From Spirosoma foliorum (GTDB taxonomy: Bacteria > Bacteroidota > Bacteroidia > Cytophagales > Spirosomataceae), in NCBI RefSeq assembly GCF_014117325.1, contig NZ_CP059732.1, positions 3,733,001 to 3,797,000 of the forward strand: a stretch of DNA of 64,000 nt, in the 5' to 3' direction. The notes below the pieces were generated by a model that searched no databases, was not told the DNA's origin, and saw nothing but the letters and a program-made list of their open reading frames with translations. Position 1 is the first letter of the stretch; the number at the start of each line of letters is the position of its first letter. Below are positions 35,124 to 43,597 of this stretch, piece after piece. The position numbers and the translations under genes were made by a program.

Positions 35124-36555
35124 AATGTTGTAGCAATTGGCTTTCGGGCAACACGACTACGAAAGTAGCTCCTTCCTGGGGCTGGCTCCGGGCCGTAATA
35201 AATCCATGGTGGTACATAACAACACGTTTGCAAATGGCCAGACCGATACCCGTTCCTTCAAAAGCAGTTTTGCCATGTAATCGTTGAAAAACTTTAAAGA
35301 TGTGGTCTAAATATTTCTCCTCAAATCCAATTCCATTATCCTCAATGATAATTTCTACATAAGATCGATCGGCAGTTAAACCAACGTAGTCTTCTCCATT
35401 AACTGGCCTTGACTTAATCCGTAGCACAGGTTGTACACCGGGCCTGGTAAATTTAAGCGCATTGGAAATAAGGTTATTAAACAGGTGGTCCATTTGACTG
35501 GCCACCGCCTGAATAACGGGCAACTCGCCTATTTCAATCCGAACATCCAGTCCTTTAATCCGTAATTCCTGATCATCCAGAATACGCTGGACAATATCGC
35601 TCAAAGGTACTGGTTTGAAGTCTTCCTGATGATTAGAAATTCGTGAGAAATTCAGTAAATCTTTAATAAGCTTGGACATTCGCTCCGCCGAGTGCGAAAT
35701 CTTGCTCATAAACAGCATACTATCTTCATCGAACAGATTGCCGTAGCGGTCGGTGATCAGATTCGAAAACGATTGTATTTTCCGTAAAGGCTCCTGCAAA
35801 TCATGACTGGCTACAAACGCAAATCGTTCCAGTTCTTCATTCGATGTTTCCAGTTGGCGAATCTGCCCTTTCAATTGCCCCTCATACTCACGAAGCTGGT
35901 CTTCAGTTGTTTGGCGATGAATCAGCTCCTGCTCCAGCAAACGGTAGGAAATGGCAAGAACCATGAACGTCAGTAACGATAGTGAGAAAATAATGACAAG
36001 CGTATTTCGAAAAGATCGTTCTGCCTGCCGATTCCGCATATCCATCAGTATCCGTTCGGTATCGACCATCAGCGTCACCTGAGACCTAAGGGCATCCATC
36101 GTCCGCTTACTTTCTACGTTTACAGCCCAGTTTTGCTTATCCGTAACCTTAACGCCTATTCGAACTTTTGTTATGGCTAATTTATCCTCAATCAGTTGTT
36201 CTAACCTAACTCGTCGCTGAATTTGAACCCGATTGTCATTGCAAAGGATTCGCAATTGCCTTATCTGTTCCGGTAACAACCGTAAGGCCATTTTATAGGG
36301 AGACATGTAGGTCGAATCCTGACTAATCACATACCCCCTGGAACCCGTCTCAGCATCTTTCATTAACGACAAAATGCGTTCAAGCGTCCCTGTCACTTCG
36401 TACGTATGCCGAACCCGCTTTGTGTCCTCACTATACTGGTTATAGCTATAAAACGATATGATAAACCCCGATGCAATGAGCACCATGGCCATAATGAATC
36501 CGAGCGCAATGCGACGGTTCATTACTTTAGGTGCAAACCGGGGAACAATTTTCAT
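35077..36555 (-). CDS. Sensor histidine kinase with CHASE3 domain
   Basis: The 492-residue kinase has a membrane segment at about 14-34, an extracytoplasmic helical CHASE3-type sensor (about 40-180, with LMKDAETGSRGYVISQDSTY as a characteristic stretch), a second membrane segment at about 185-205, a coiled linker and a kinase core. The phosphoacceptor is in VASHDLQEPLRKIQSF, followed by IEDNGIGFEEKYLDHIFKVF and GTGIGLAICKRVV. The receiver gene overlaps its 3' end by 47 nt. The CHASE3 ligand is not predictable. Confidence 0.93.
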   Translation of the reverse strand: MKIVPRFAPKVMNRRIALGFIMAMVLIASGFIISFYSYNQYSEDTKRVRHTYEVTGTLERILSLMKDAETGSRGYVISQDSTYMSPYKMALRLLPEQIRQLRILCNDNRVQIQRRVRLEQLIEDKLAITKVRIGVKVTDKQNWAVNVESKRTMDALRSQVTLMVDTERILMDMRNRQAERSFRNTLVIIFSLSLLTFMVLAISYRLLEQELIHRQTTEDQLREYEGQLKGQIRQLETSNEELERFAFVASHDLQEPLRKIQSFSNLITDRYGNLFDEDSMLFMSKISHSAERMSKLIKDLLNFSRISNHQEDFKPVPLSDIVQRILDDQELRIKGLDVRIEIGELPVIQAVASQMDHLFNNLISNALKFTRPGVQPVLRIKSRPVNGEDYVGLTADRSYVEIIIEDNGIGFEEKYLDHIFKVFQRLHGKTAFEGTGIGLAICKRVVMYHHGFITARSQPQEGATFVVVLPESQLLQHYDRPTSIEIYSYPTR

Positions 36556-36641
36556 AACGTATAGTCGGGTAGTTCCAACAAATGTAAAAAAGAACTGCCA
36601 ACCATAAGAGTTTCGGAGGATGGCAATCTCGTTAACTTATT

Positions 36642-37181
36642 CTATAACGATTCAACTACTAAATTATGGTTGGTATAGATACACACATCTGCCGCAATAT
36701 GCAGACTCTCCCGAACCATTTCCTCGGCCGATAGTGCTGTAGCGTGTTTTTTCAGAGCAATTGCCGCCGACTGGGCATACATGCCACCAGAACCAATGGC
36801 CGCAACATCACTGTCAGGCTCAATTACATCGCCGGTACCCGATATCATTAGAAGGTCTTCTTTAGAGGCCACAATCAGCATGGCTTCCAGTTTTCGTAGA
36901 TAGCGATCTGTACGCCAATCCTTGGCCAGTTCGATGGCGGCCCGTTTAAGGTTACCCCCATAGGCATTCAGCTTTTCTTCAAAACGTTCGATCAGCGTAA
37001 ACGCATCGGCAGTAGAACCTGCAAAACCGGCCAGCACTTTGCCGCCCATCAGCACACGTACTTTCCGAACATTACTTTTGGCAACGGTATTGCCCATTGT
37101 GGCCTGACCATCGGCACCGAGGGCTACCTGCCCATTGTGTCGAATCCCAACCACTGTTGTTGCATGAATTTTGGGTAGCAT
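36642..37181 (-). CDS. hslV: HslV, proteasome-like threonine protease subunit
   Basis: HslV forms a double hexameric protease that degrades proteins unfolded by the ATPase HslU. The 179-residue protein has a short propeptide MLPKIHA before [18 protein letters not shown], so Thr8 would become the N-terminal nucleophile. [31 protein letters not shown] and [14 protein letters not shown] are conserved blocks. hslU is not adjacent, which is common outside the proteobacterial hslVU operon. It lies downstream of the Lrp gene with an inverted repeat between. Confidence 0.95.
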   Translation of the reverse strand: MLPKIHATTVVGIRHNGQVALGADGQATMGNTVAKSNVRKVRVLMGGKVLAGFAGSTADAFTLIERFEEKLNAYGGNLKRAAIELAKDWRTDRYLRKLEAMLIVASKEDLLMISGTGDVIEPDSDVAAIGSGGMYAQSAAIALKKHATALSAEEMVRESLHIAADVCIYTNHNLVVESL

Positions 37182-37211
37182 GAATTTTGAGTTATTGGTG
37201 GGTATAACGTT

Positions 37212-37307
37212 TAGTTTGACGTTTGTAGTTCGATGTTTGACGTTGGATAATGCATCCCAGCCTATAAATCAACTAACATCAACCGTCGAACTACAAACGT
37301 CAAACTA
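37212..37307. repeat. Inverted repeat between the lrp and hslV genes
   Basis: Arms 37212-37233 and 37286-37307 (22 bp) are perfect reverse complements with words such as GTTTGACGTTTGTAGTTCGA. The right arm contains the TAG stop of the Lrp-family gene (37305-37307). Confidence 0.85.
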
Positions 37308-37778
37308 GCTTTCTGCAAACGGGATTGGTCGGTTGACGCTTTCTTCGAGGGAAATAAAGGTTTCCGTTCTCTGAATACCAGCCACTTTCTGAATTTTATC
37401 GTGGAGCACTTCACGCAAGTGCTGGGTATCCCGACAAACGATTTTGGCGAAGATGCTGTAAATACCCGTTGTATAGTGAACATTGACAACCTCAGGAATT
37501 TTTTCCAATTGTTTGGAAACTTCCTCATAAAGTGAGCTTTTGTCCAGGTAAATCCCCAGAAACGCACTAATATCCCAACCTAGCTTGGCATGATCGATCA
37601 CCAACTGCGATCCTCGTACGATGCCCATTTGCTTCAGTTTATTCATGCGAACATGAACGGTTCCTCCCGATACGAAGATTCGTTTGCCGATTTCAGTATA
37701 AGCCATATTGGCATCCTGCATTAGTAAACTCAATATTTTAAGATCAGTATTATCAATTTCTAAATTTTTTTCGGTCAT
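37305..37778 (-). CDS. Lrp/AsnC-family transcriptional regulator
   Basis: The 157-residue protein has an N-terminal winged helix (residues about 8-60, LEIDNTDLKILSLLMQDANMAYTEIGKRIFVSGGTVHVRMNKLKQMGIV as read in pieces) and a C-terminal RAM ligand-binding domain (about 72-150) with EVVNVHYTTGIYSIFAKIVC as its core. Such regulators sense amino acids and form octamers or dimers. Targets are unknown. It is divergent from the tRNA-like RNA gene; a -7 box on the minus strand lies at 37806-37813. Confidence 0.9.
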   Translation of the reverse strand: MTEKNLEIDNTDLKILSLLMQDANMAYTEIGKRIFVSGGTVHVRMNKLKQMGIVRGSQLVIDHAKLGWDISAFLGIYLDKSSLYEEVSKQLEKIPEVVNVHYTTGIYSIFAKIVCRDTQHLREVLHDKIQKVAGIQRTETFISLEESVNRPIPFAES

Positions 37779-37805
37779 TTTAGTTTTATTTTCGACGAGT
37801 CATAC

Positions 37806-37813
37806 CAAAAGTA
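37806..37813 (-). promoter_or_regulatory. Putative -7 box of the lrp-family gene
   Basis: On the minus strand TACTTTTG matches TAnnTTTG; it lies 27 bp upstream of the start codon. The -33 element is not clear. Confidence 0.5.
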
Positions 37814-37860
37814 TCGTTTTTTTGAACACATTGTAAATTTTAAGAAATTTTTATGTAAAA

Positions 37861-37893
37861 TTTGCAATAGGCCGATCACATAAGCTATCTTTG
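37861..37893 (+). promoter_or_regulatory. Promoter of the tRNA-like RNA
   Basis: TTTG at 37861-37864 and TATCTTTG at 37886-37893 are separated by 21 bp, a full match to the Bacteroidota TTTG-N(19-21)-TAnnTTTG promoter. The transcript start would be near 37900, about 53 nt before the tRNA-like fold. Confidence 0.75.
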
Positions 37894-37952
37894 TATTGTC
37901 AAGTTGATCGAGCGGGGTCACACGCCGGTCTTCTTGGCTTTTTTTCTCACAC

Positions 37953-38109
37953 TGTAGGATGTCGAAATTGGCAGACGTGCCCTCCTGTCTCGGGGGTGGT
38001 GATAAAGGATAAACGCAGCATAATGCCGCCCTCGTGGCGACTGGGGTTGACCACCAGAGTTGTACTGTAGCTAACTGCACCGTGGGCGGTTCGAGTCCCC
38101 CTCCTACAG
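37953..38109 (+). ncRNA. tRNA-like RNA with a class II (Leu-like) body and an 88-nt structured insertion
   Basis: TGTAGGA (37953-37959) and TCCTACA (38102-38108) form a perfect 7-bp acceptor stem, with G38109 as discriminator and no encoded CCA. GTCGAAATTGGCAGACG is a tRNA-Leu-type D arm, though its third pair is T-T. CCCTC (37980-37984) and GGGGG (37992-37996) pair around CTGTCTC, giving anticodon GTC by position. The T arm is GGCGG-TTCGAGT-CCCCC with one C-C mismatch. Between anticodon and T arms lie 88 nt instead of about 15: GGTG (37998-38001) pairs with CACC (38078-38081), enclosing hairpins at 38018-38026, 38027-38039, 38041-38057 and 38058-38076. It has its own promoter and terminator. 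It is probably not an ordinary tRNA. Confidence 0.65.
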
Positions 38110-38147
38110 CATTTGGTTTTTAGTTTGTTGATGAAGTGTAATTGAAC

Positions 38148-38184
38148 ACGCCGGCTCCCCGATGAGTCCGGCGTTTGTTTTTTT
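38148..38184 (+). terminator. Intrinsic terminator of the tRNA-like RNA
   Basis: ACGCCGG (38148-38154) pairs with CCGGCGT (38168-38174), extended by CTC/GAG inside, followed by TTGTTTTTTT. It separates the RNA gene from lepA. Confidence 0.85.
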
Positions 38185-38225
38185 CGGGCCGTTTTGTTTC
38201 TGAACTTAAGCCCGACTTTTTTGCG

Positions 38226-38233
38226 TATTTTTG
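38226..38233 (+). promoter_or_regulatory. Putative -7 box of lepA
   Basis: TATTTTTG matches TAnnTTTG and lies 34 bp before the GTG start of lepA, downstream of the RNA terminator. The -33 element is weak. Confidence 0.45.
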
Positions 38234-38267
38234 CCTTTTATTTGCTAGAATCCTCCGTTATTCCAAC

Positions 38268-40055
38268 GTGAAACATATCCGTAATTTTTGCATTATTGCG
38301 CACATCGACCACGGTAAAAGCACCCTGGCCGACCGATTATTAGAATTTACCAAGACCGTAGGTGCCCGCGATATGCAGGCCCAATTGCTCGACGACATGG
38401 ACCTGGAGCGTGAACGTGGTATTACGATCAAGAGCCACGCCATCCAGATGGAGTACATGTACAAGGGTGAATTATATACCCTAAACCTGATTGATACCCC
38501 AGGGCACGTTGACTTTTCCTATGAGGTTTCTCGATCCATTGCAGCCTGTGAAGGCGCTTTGCTTTTGGTCGATGCGTCGCAGGGAACCGAAGCCCAGACG
38601 ATCTCCAACCTGTATCTGGCCCTGAACAACGACCTGGTTATTATTCCCGTTCTGAACAAGATCGACCTCCCAGGCGCTATGCCCGAAGAGATTAAGGACG
38701 AGATGGTAGACCTGCTCGGTTGTGAGCGGGATGACATTATTCCGGCATCGGGTAAAGAAGGTATCGGTGTTCCTGAAATTCTGGCCGCTATTGTTGAACG
38801 GATTCCAGCCCCGAAAGGCGAACCCGCGGGCCCATTGCAAGCCTTAATTTTCGATTCTCACTTCAATTCCTATCGGGGTATTGAGGTTATATTCCGGGTC
38901 AAGAACGGCCGTATTCGCAAAGGCGACAAGGTGAAGTTCATGAACACCGGCAAAGAATATTTTGCGGATGAAGTCGGAACGCTCGGCCTGGTACAGGTTC
39001 CGAAAGATGTAATCGAATGTGGCGACGTAGGCTATCTGATTTCGGGCATTAAAGTGGCCAAAGAAGTAAAAGTTGGCGATACCGTTACAACGATCGACAA
39101 TCCTGCCAGTGCGGCTATTCAAGGCTTCTCCGAAGTAAAACCAATGGTGTTTGCGGGTATTTATCCGGTAGAAACCAGCGAATTCGAAGACCTTCGCGAT
39201 GCGATGGAAAAGCTCCAGCTCAATGATGCGGCCCTTGTATGGGAGCCGGAAACATCGGCAGCTTTAGGCTTTGGTTTCCGCTGCGGCTTCCTGGGCATGC
39301 TTCATATGGAAATTGTGCAGGAACGCCTGGAGCGTGAATTCGACATGACCGTGATCACCACAGTACCATCGGTACGTTTTGAGGTGATGACGACCAAAGG
39401 CGAAGAACTTCAGGTATCAGCTCCTGCCGAAATGCCCGAGCCAAACCTGATCGACTACATTGAGGAACCCTTTATCCGGGCACAGATCATCACAAAGGCT
39501 GAGTATGTGGGTGGCATTATGGGCCTCTGCATGGATAAACGGAGTATCCTTAAAAATCAGGTATACCTGACCGCCGATCGTGTTGAACTTCAGTTCGAGA
39601 TGCCATTGGCCGAAGTCGTGTTCGACTTTTTTGATAAACTCAAGACGATCTCGCGCGGATATGCCTCTCTCGATTACGAGTTTATGGACAACCGTGAATC
39701 GGACATGGTGAAGCTCGACGTGATGCTCAACGGCGATAAGGTCGATGCCCTTTCCGCCATTGTTCACCGCTCGAAGTCGTACGAATGGGGAAAAAAACTG
39801 TGCGAAAAGTTACGTGAGTTAATTCCCCGCCAACAGTTTGAAATTGCGATTCAGGCAGCTATCGGCCAGAAAATCATTGCCCGCGAAACACTAAGCGCCC
39901 TGCGCAAAGACGTATTGGCGAAGTGTTATGGTGGCGATATTTCCCGTAAGCGTAAACTGCTCGACAAACAGAAAAAAGGGAAGAAACGCATGCGACAAGT
40001 CGGTAATGTCGAAATCCCGCAGGAAGCTTTTATGGCGGTATTGAAGATAAATTAA
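38268..40055 (+). CDS. lepA: Elongation factor 4 (LepA), GTG start
   Basis: LepA is a ribosome-associated GTPase that can back-translocate the ribosome. The 595 residues starting at GTG 38268 ([19 protein letters not shown]) match the conserved family start; a TTG upstream at 38175 lies in the terminator of the RNA gene and is excluded. AHIDHGKS is G1, DTPGHVDF is G3, NKIDLP is G4, and [17 protein letters not shown] belongs to domain III. The C-terminus [24 protein letters not shown] is the family-specific CTD. A terminator at 40060-40087 follows. Confidence 0.97.
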   Translation: MKHIRNFCIIAHIDHGKSTLADRLLEFTKTVGARDMQAQLLDDMDLERERGITIKSHAIQMEYMYKGELYTLNLIDTPGHVDFSYEVSRSIAACEGALLLVDASQGTEAQTISNLYLALNNDLVIIPVLNKIDLPGAMPEEIKDEMVDLLGCERDDIIPASGKEGIGVPEILAAIVERIPAPKGEPAGPLQALIFDSHFNSYRGIEVIFRVKNGRIRKGDKVKFMNTGKEYFADEVGTLGLVQVPKDVIECGDVGYLISGIKVAKEVKVGDTVTTIDNPASAAIQGFSEVKPMVFAGIYPVETSEFEDLRDAMEKLQLNDAALVWEPETSAALGFGFRCGFLGMLHMEIVQERLEREFDMTVITTVPSVRFEVMTTKGEELQVSAPAEMPEPNLIDYIEEPFIRAQIITKAEYVGGIMGLCMDKRSILKNQVYLTADRVELQFEMPLAEVVFDFFDKLKTISRGYASLDYEFMDNRESDMVKLDVMLNGDKVDALSAIVHRSKSYEWGKKLCEKLRELIPRQQFEIAIQAAIGQKIIARETLSALRKDVLAKCYGGDISRKRKLLDKQKKGKKRMRQVGNVEIPQEAFMAVLKIN

Positions 40056-40059
40056 TTAG

Positions 40060-40087
40060 AAGGCCAGCTCGGAAACGGGCTGGCCTT
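40060..40087. terminator. Bidirectional terminator between lepA and the lipoprotein gene
   Basis: AAGGCCAGC (40060-40068) pairs with GCTGGCCTT (40079-40087), followed by T5 on the plus strand. Confidence 0.85.
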
Positions 40088-40099
40088 TTTTATTCGATC

Positions 40100-40681
40100 T
40101 TATTTCACCGAAGCTGTTGCAGTCCCACTTATTGGCCCCATTTTGATTTTCAAGCCAAAATCCTTGCCTTTCGAGACATCTTTCAAACTAACTGTATATT
40201 CCTGATGCCCAGCCCAGACAGTACCGTCATCACTGGGCTTAGGGGTTCCAAATCGAGCCGTAAAGTAAGCGCCGAGATCTTTCTGAAAGTCTGTTACAGA
40301 CTGCTGGCTATTTAAAAACAAGTCCACATCAATAGCAGACACTTTTTTATCGGTCTGGTAATAGAGCATATCTGCCGACTCAAGATTTTTCAACTCAATC
40401 GTGTAGCCGATATGATCAGCGTCGCTTTCGAATGATTCCCCTTTTTCGAGTCCTTTTACTTTAGAAAACTCATCACCGAGATTAATGCCACGCCAATCCG
40501 TGTCTGCCGTTAACCCCAAGTCGGCCAAACGTTCTGTGATTTCCACCTCCGTAGTCAATCCGGAAGTCGCTGCGATTGCAGTTGAATCCGTGCCTTGTGT
40601 ATCTGCCTGCTTTCGCGTGTTGCAGGCACTGAGCGTAAGTATTGACAGGTAAAAGACTGTTGCCAGATAACGAATTTTCAT
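40100..40681 (-). CDS. Hypothetical lipoprotein
   Basis: With the start at 40681 the product has 193 residues and a lipoprotein signal LATVFYLSILTLSAC with the lipidated Cys at about 20. A linker rich in Thr, Asp and Gln follows (to about 40), then one globular domain, with DWRGINLGDEFSKVKGLEKGE near 65-85 and repeated beta-strand-like stretches to the end. I do not recognise the family. A frame extending upstream to 40723 would place 14 residues before the signal and is unlikely. It converges on lepA. Confidence 0.8.
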   Translation of the reverse strand: MKIRYLATVFYLSILTLSACNTRKQADTQGTDSTAIAATSGLTTEVEITERLADLGLTADTDWRGINLGDEFSKVKGLEKGESFESDADHIGYTIELKNLESADMLYYQTDKKVSAIDVDLFLNSQQSVTDFQKDLGAYFTARFGTPKPSDDGTVWAGHQEYTVSLKDVSKGKDFGLKIKMGPISGTATASVK

Positions 40682-40898
40682 GGGTATGAAGTTGGTTCCG
40701 CAAAAGTAATGCATTACCCCCATTTACGATTGCTCTCTATTAATGGGCCTGCATACCAAAAATTGCCCTACGAACAGTAAAATTGGACTTTAAAAGTTTA
40801 ATTCTGTACAAATCCCAACAATTAACTAGCTATATAAACTGAACTAAAAAAAAAGTAGTTGATAAGTATCTAACACGCATTGCGAATTGACTATTCTT

Positions 40899-41825
40899 AT
40901 GCCTTTTTCTCTGTTCGGTGCTAGCAAAATTCCCCTTAACGACGTACACACTATCGAAAAAAGCATCCCCAATATAATTCTGTGGGCTGTTCCGGTGATG
41001 TTGTTTTTTACGGCTATCGAAATGGTCGTTACATATTATCAAGAGCGGGAGTTTTATGAGAAAAAAGAAACAATAGGGTCAATTCTGGTCGGTTTGGGCA
41101 ATTTGGTCGTTACGGCAGCGCTTAAATTGGGATTACTTTACCTGTGTATCTGGATTTATAATCTGATTCCCTGGCGCATGGAATTGCAGTGGTGGACTCT
41201 ATTGCCATGTTATATCATCTATGACTTTTTCAGCTACTGGGCTCATCGCGTTTCGCACGAACAGCGCTTCTGGTGGGCTACCCACGTTGTTCATCACTCG
41301 GGTGAATTTTACAACCTCACCGTCTCGTACCGCCTAAGCTGGATACAACACCTCAAAATCATATTCTTTCTACCTGTAGCCTTTATGGGTTTTCACCCGA
41401 TCATTTTCTTTGTAACCAACCAGATTGCCGTATTATTCCAGTTTTGGGTTCATACGGAGTATATCCGGAAAATGCCTGCCTGGGTCGAGTATATCTTTGC
41501 CACGCCCTCCAATCACCGAGTCCATCACGGTTCACAAGAGCAGTACATCGATAAAAATTTTGGCGCGACATTTATTTTCTGGGATCGTATTTTTGGCACC
41601 TTCGAACCTGAAGGCGAGCCTGTTATTTACGGTATCACGACGAATATCCCGAATAAAGCAAATCCAATTTTTATCAATTTCCACGAACTCACCGATATGG
41701 TTGAGGATGTCAGGAAGGCAAAGGGAATCCGCAAAAAACTGTTTTATATTTTCGGAAGCCCGATCAAAATCGCGGAAGAGAAAAAGCGACAGGAGGCTGG
41801 CGAAACAGCCGAAGTTCCTGCCTGA
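40899..41825 (+). CDS. Sterol desaturase/fatty acid hydroxylase family protein
   Basis: The 308-residue membrane enzyme has about four hydrophobic segments and the histidine clusters that bind a di-iron centre: HRVSH (HxxxH), HVVHH (HxxHH) and the C-terminal HRVHHGS with preceding His residues. The family introduces hydroxyl groups or double bonds in lipids; in Bacteroidota the substrate may be a fatty acid or a carotenoid-like lipid. A start 12 bp upstream (TTG) is possible; ATG 40899 fits better. It is convergent with the ABC pair, the two stop codons being 8 bp apart. Confidence 0.9.
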   Translation: MPFSLFGASKIPLNDVHTIEKSIPNIILWAVPVMLFFTAIEMVVTYYQEREFYEKKETIGSILVGLGNLVVTAALKLGLLYLCIWIYNLIPWRMELQWWTLLPCYIIYDFFSYWAHRVSHEQRFWWATHVVHHSGEFYNLTVSYRLSWIQHLKIIFFLPVAFMGFHPIIFFVTNQIAVLFQFWVHTEYIRKMPAWVEYIFATPSNHRVHHGSQEQYIDKNFGATFIFWDRIFGTFEPEGEPVIYGITTNIPNKANPIFINFHELTDMVEDVRKAKGIRKKLFYIFGSPIKIAEEKKRQEAGETAEVPA

Positions 41826-41833
41826 TTCGGCAA

Positions 41834-43597
41834 TTAACTCGTCCGCTTATCATGCAGCAGCATATCGACTGCATCATTGAGTGAACCGGCCCTGGTAACC
41901 TGCCCTGAGTTGATAAAAAATATTTCATCGGCGCTTTCAATGGTATTCAGGCGGTGCGCAATGATAATTCGGGTGGTAGATTCAGGTAGATTTTGCAAGA
42001 TTTCTTCCAGTAGTTGCTCGGTAACAGTATCGATGTTAGCCGTAGCTTCGTCTAGAATAAGCAGCTCTGGATTGCGTAAAACAGCCCGCATAAAGGCAAT
42101 AAGCTGTTTTTGGCCTAAACTAATGCCATCGGCACTCGTCTGAACTTTGGTATCCAGACCATCATCAAAACGCTCTAGTAAACCCTCCAGATTGGCCTCA
42201 TGGATTACCTCGGCCAATTGCTCGTTTGTGTGGCTCTGAAACTGCTCGTTACCATATAAAATATTATCCCGAACGGTACCCGTAAACAAAAAAGGTTCCT
42301 GCAAAATAAACCCAATTTTACGAGTACGCTCTTGGGGACTATAAGCACGAATATCTTTGCCATCCAGTAACACGGTTCCACTGGTTGGATCGTATAAACG
42401 GGCTATCAACGAAGCCGTCGTTGTTTTACCGCCCCCCGTTGGCCCAACCAATGCATAGGTTTTACCACGCTCCAGATCGAAATTGATGTTGTGCAACACC
42501 TCTTGCCCATTCGGATAACTAAAGGACACATGCTGGAACGATAGCAGTGCAGTAGTCGGCATCGTTAGTGGCTGCTCAACCGTTGTCAGGTTGGTTTGCA
42601 AGGCAAGCATGTGCGAAATACGATCCCAACCCGCCAGAGCTACCTGAAAGTTTGTCCACAAGGCAGCCAGTTGCCGAAGCGGATTGTAAAAGTTATTGAC
42701 ATACGACAGAAAGCTAATTAGCAACCCAATGGTAAATCGATTCGTTGCGATCAGGTAAATACCGAATGTCAGCACAATCAGTTGCCCAAAATTGGCAACC
42801 ATGCCAATAACGGGTGCCATAATATTATTAGCCAAACCAGCTCCAATGGCTGTTCTATAGCTCTGTTGATTAGCCTCATCAAACCGTCTCCGAAAATAAT
42901 CCCGGCGATTAAAGGCAATAATGACCTTGAAATTGTTCAGGCTTTCCTGGATTTCGGCACTCAAGTTCCCGACACTTTTTAGGTTACTGGCATTCTTCCG
43001 TTTCACCCAGGCGGAAGTCAATGCTGTGAACACCCACATCAAAAGAGCTGGCGACAAAGCAGCCGCCCCGAGCGGAAGATCGATGGACAATAGAAATATG
43101 CCCGCGCCGAACATAATAAAAATACTCCCCACAAACTGCATCAGTGACTGCGAGAAAAACTGATTGAGTTTGTCCGTGTCGTTGTTGATCCGGGAAATCA
43201 GATCACCCGCCTTATTTTGATTAAAGAACGCAACCGGCAACTCCTGCAATTTATTGAACACGGCATTTCGTAGTCGGAATAGTGTGCGCTGTCCTACTTC
43301 ACCCATCATGCGAGTTTGTAGATAGTTGGTCCCGAACGCAACAACATAAAGACAAATCAGAATACCAGCATTTCGCAAAACACCATCGTATTGTTTGGTC
43401 TGAATGTACTTATCGATGGTATGACCAATCAGCATTGGCCCAACAAGCGTCAGTCCCGAATTGACCAGAATCGCCACAAACGCCAGGATCAGCGTTGGGC
43501 GTTCATCGTGAATAAGAGCCAATAATTTTCGGAGGGCTTTGTAGGTAGCGTTTTTTTCCTCTTTCTGCCCGGTCGCCTGGTTAAGATCGTAGTTCAT
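41834..43597 (-). CDS. Heterodimeric ABC exporter, subunit with catalytic Glu
   Basis: The 587-residue half-transporter has six membrane segments (about 30-310) and a nucleotide-binding domain with GPTGGGKTT (Walker A), LQEPFLFTGTVRDN (Q loop), ISLGQKQLIAFMRAVL (signature, with SLGQ instead of SGGQ) and LLILDEATANID (Walker B with Glu). Its degenerate signature and the Asp-for-Glu change in the partner are the complementary defects known from asymmetric exporters such as BmrCD and TM287/288. Its start overlaps the end of the partner gene by 17 nt. The pair likely exports lipids, peptides or drugs; the substrate is not readable. Confidence 0.93.
   Translation of the reverse strand: MNYDLNQATGQKEEKNATYKALRKLLALIHDERPTLILAFVAILVNSGLTLVGPMLIGHTIDKYIQTKQYDGVLRNAGILICLYVVAFGTNYLQTRMMGEVGQRTLFRLRNAVFNKLQELPVAFFNQNKAGDLISRINNDTDKLNQFFSQSLMQFVGSIFIMFGAGIFLLSIDLPLGAAALSPALLMWVFTALTSAWVKRKNASNLKSVGNLSAEIQESLNNFKVIIAFNRRDYFRRRFDEANQQSYRTAIGAGLANNIMAPVIGMVANFGQLIVLTFGIYLIATNRFTIGLLISFLSYVNNFYNPLRQLAALWTNFQVALAGWDRISHMLALQTNLTTVEQPLTMPTTALLSFQHVSFSYPNGQEVLHNINFDLERGKTYALVGPTGGGKTTTASLIARLYDPTSGTVLLDGKDIRAYSPQERTRKIGFILQEPFLFTGTVRDNILYGNEQFQSHTNEQLAEVIHEANLEGLLERFDDGLDTKVQTSADGISLGQKQLIAFMRAVLRNPELLILDEATANIDTVTEQLLEEILQNLPESTTRIIIAHRLNTIESADEIFFINSGQVTRAGSLNDAVDMLLHDKRTS

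Noticed and set aside
36642..37181. Expectation of an hslVU operon
   Set aside because: No hslU next to hslV; it may be elsewhere, so no incomplete-operon claim is made.
37775..38080. 101-codon minus-strand frame across the RNA gene
   Set aside because: It overlaps the promoter and the tRNA-like fold and has no protein character.
37985..38084. Group I intron in a tRNA
   Set aside because: The insertion of about 88 nt is too short for a group I intron core and lies between the anticodon and T arms; no P3-P8 elements seen. A class I fold with insertion in the anticodon loop leaves a poor anticodon stem.
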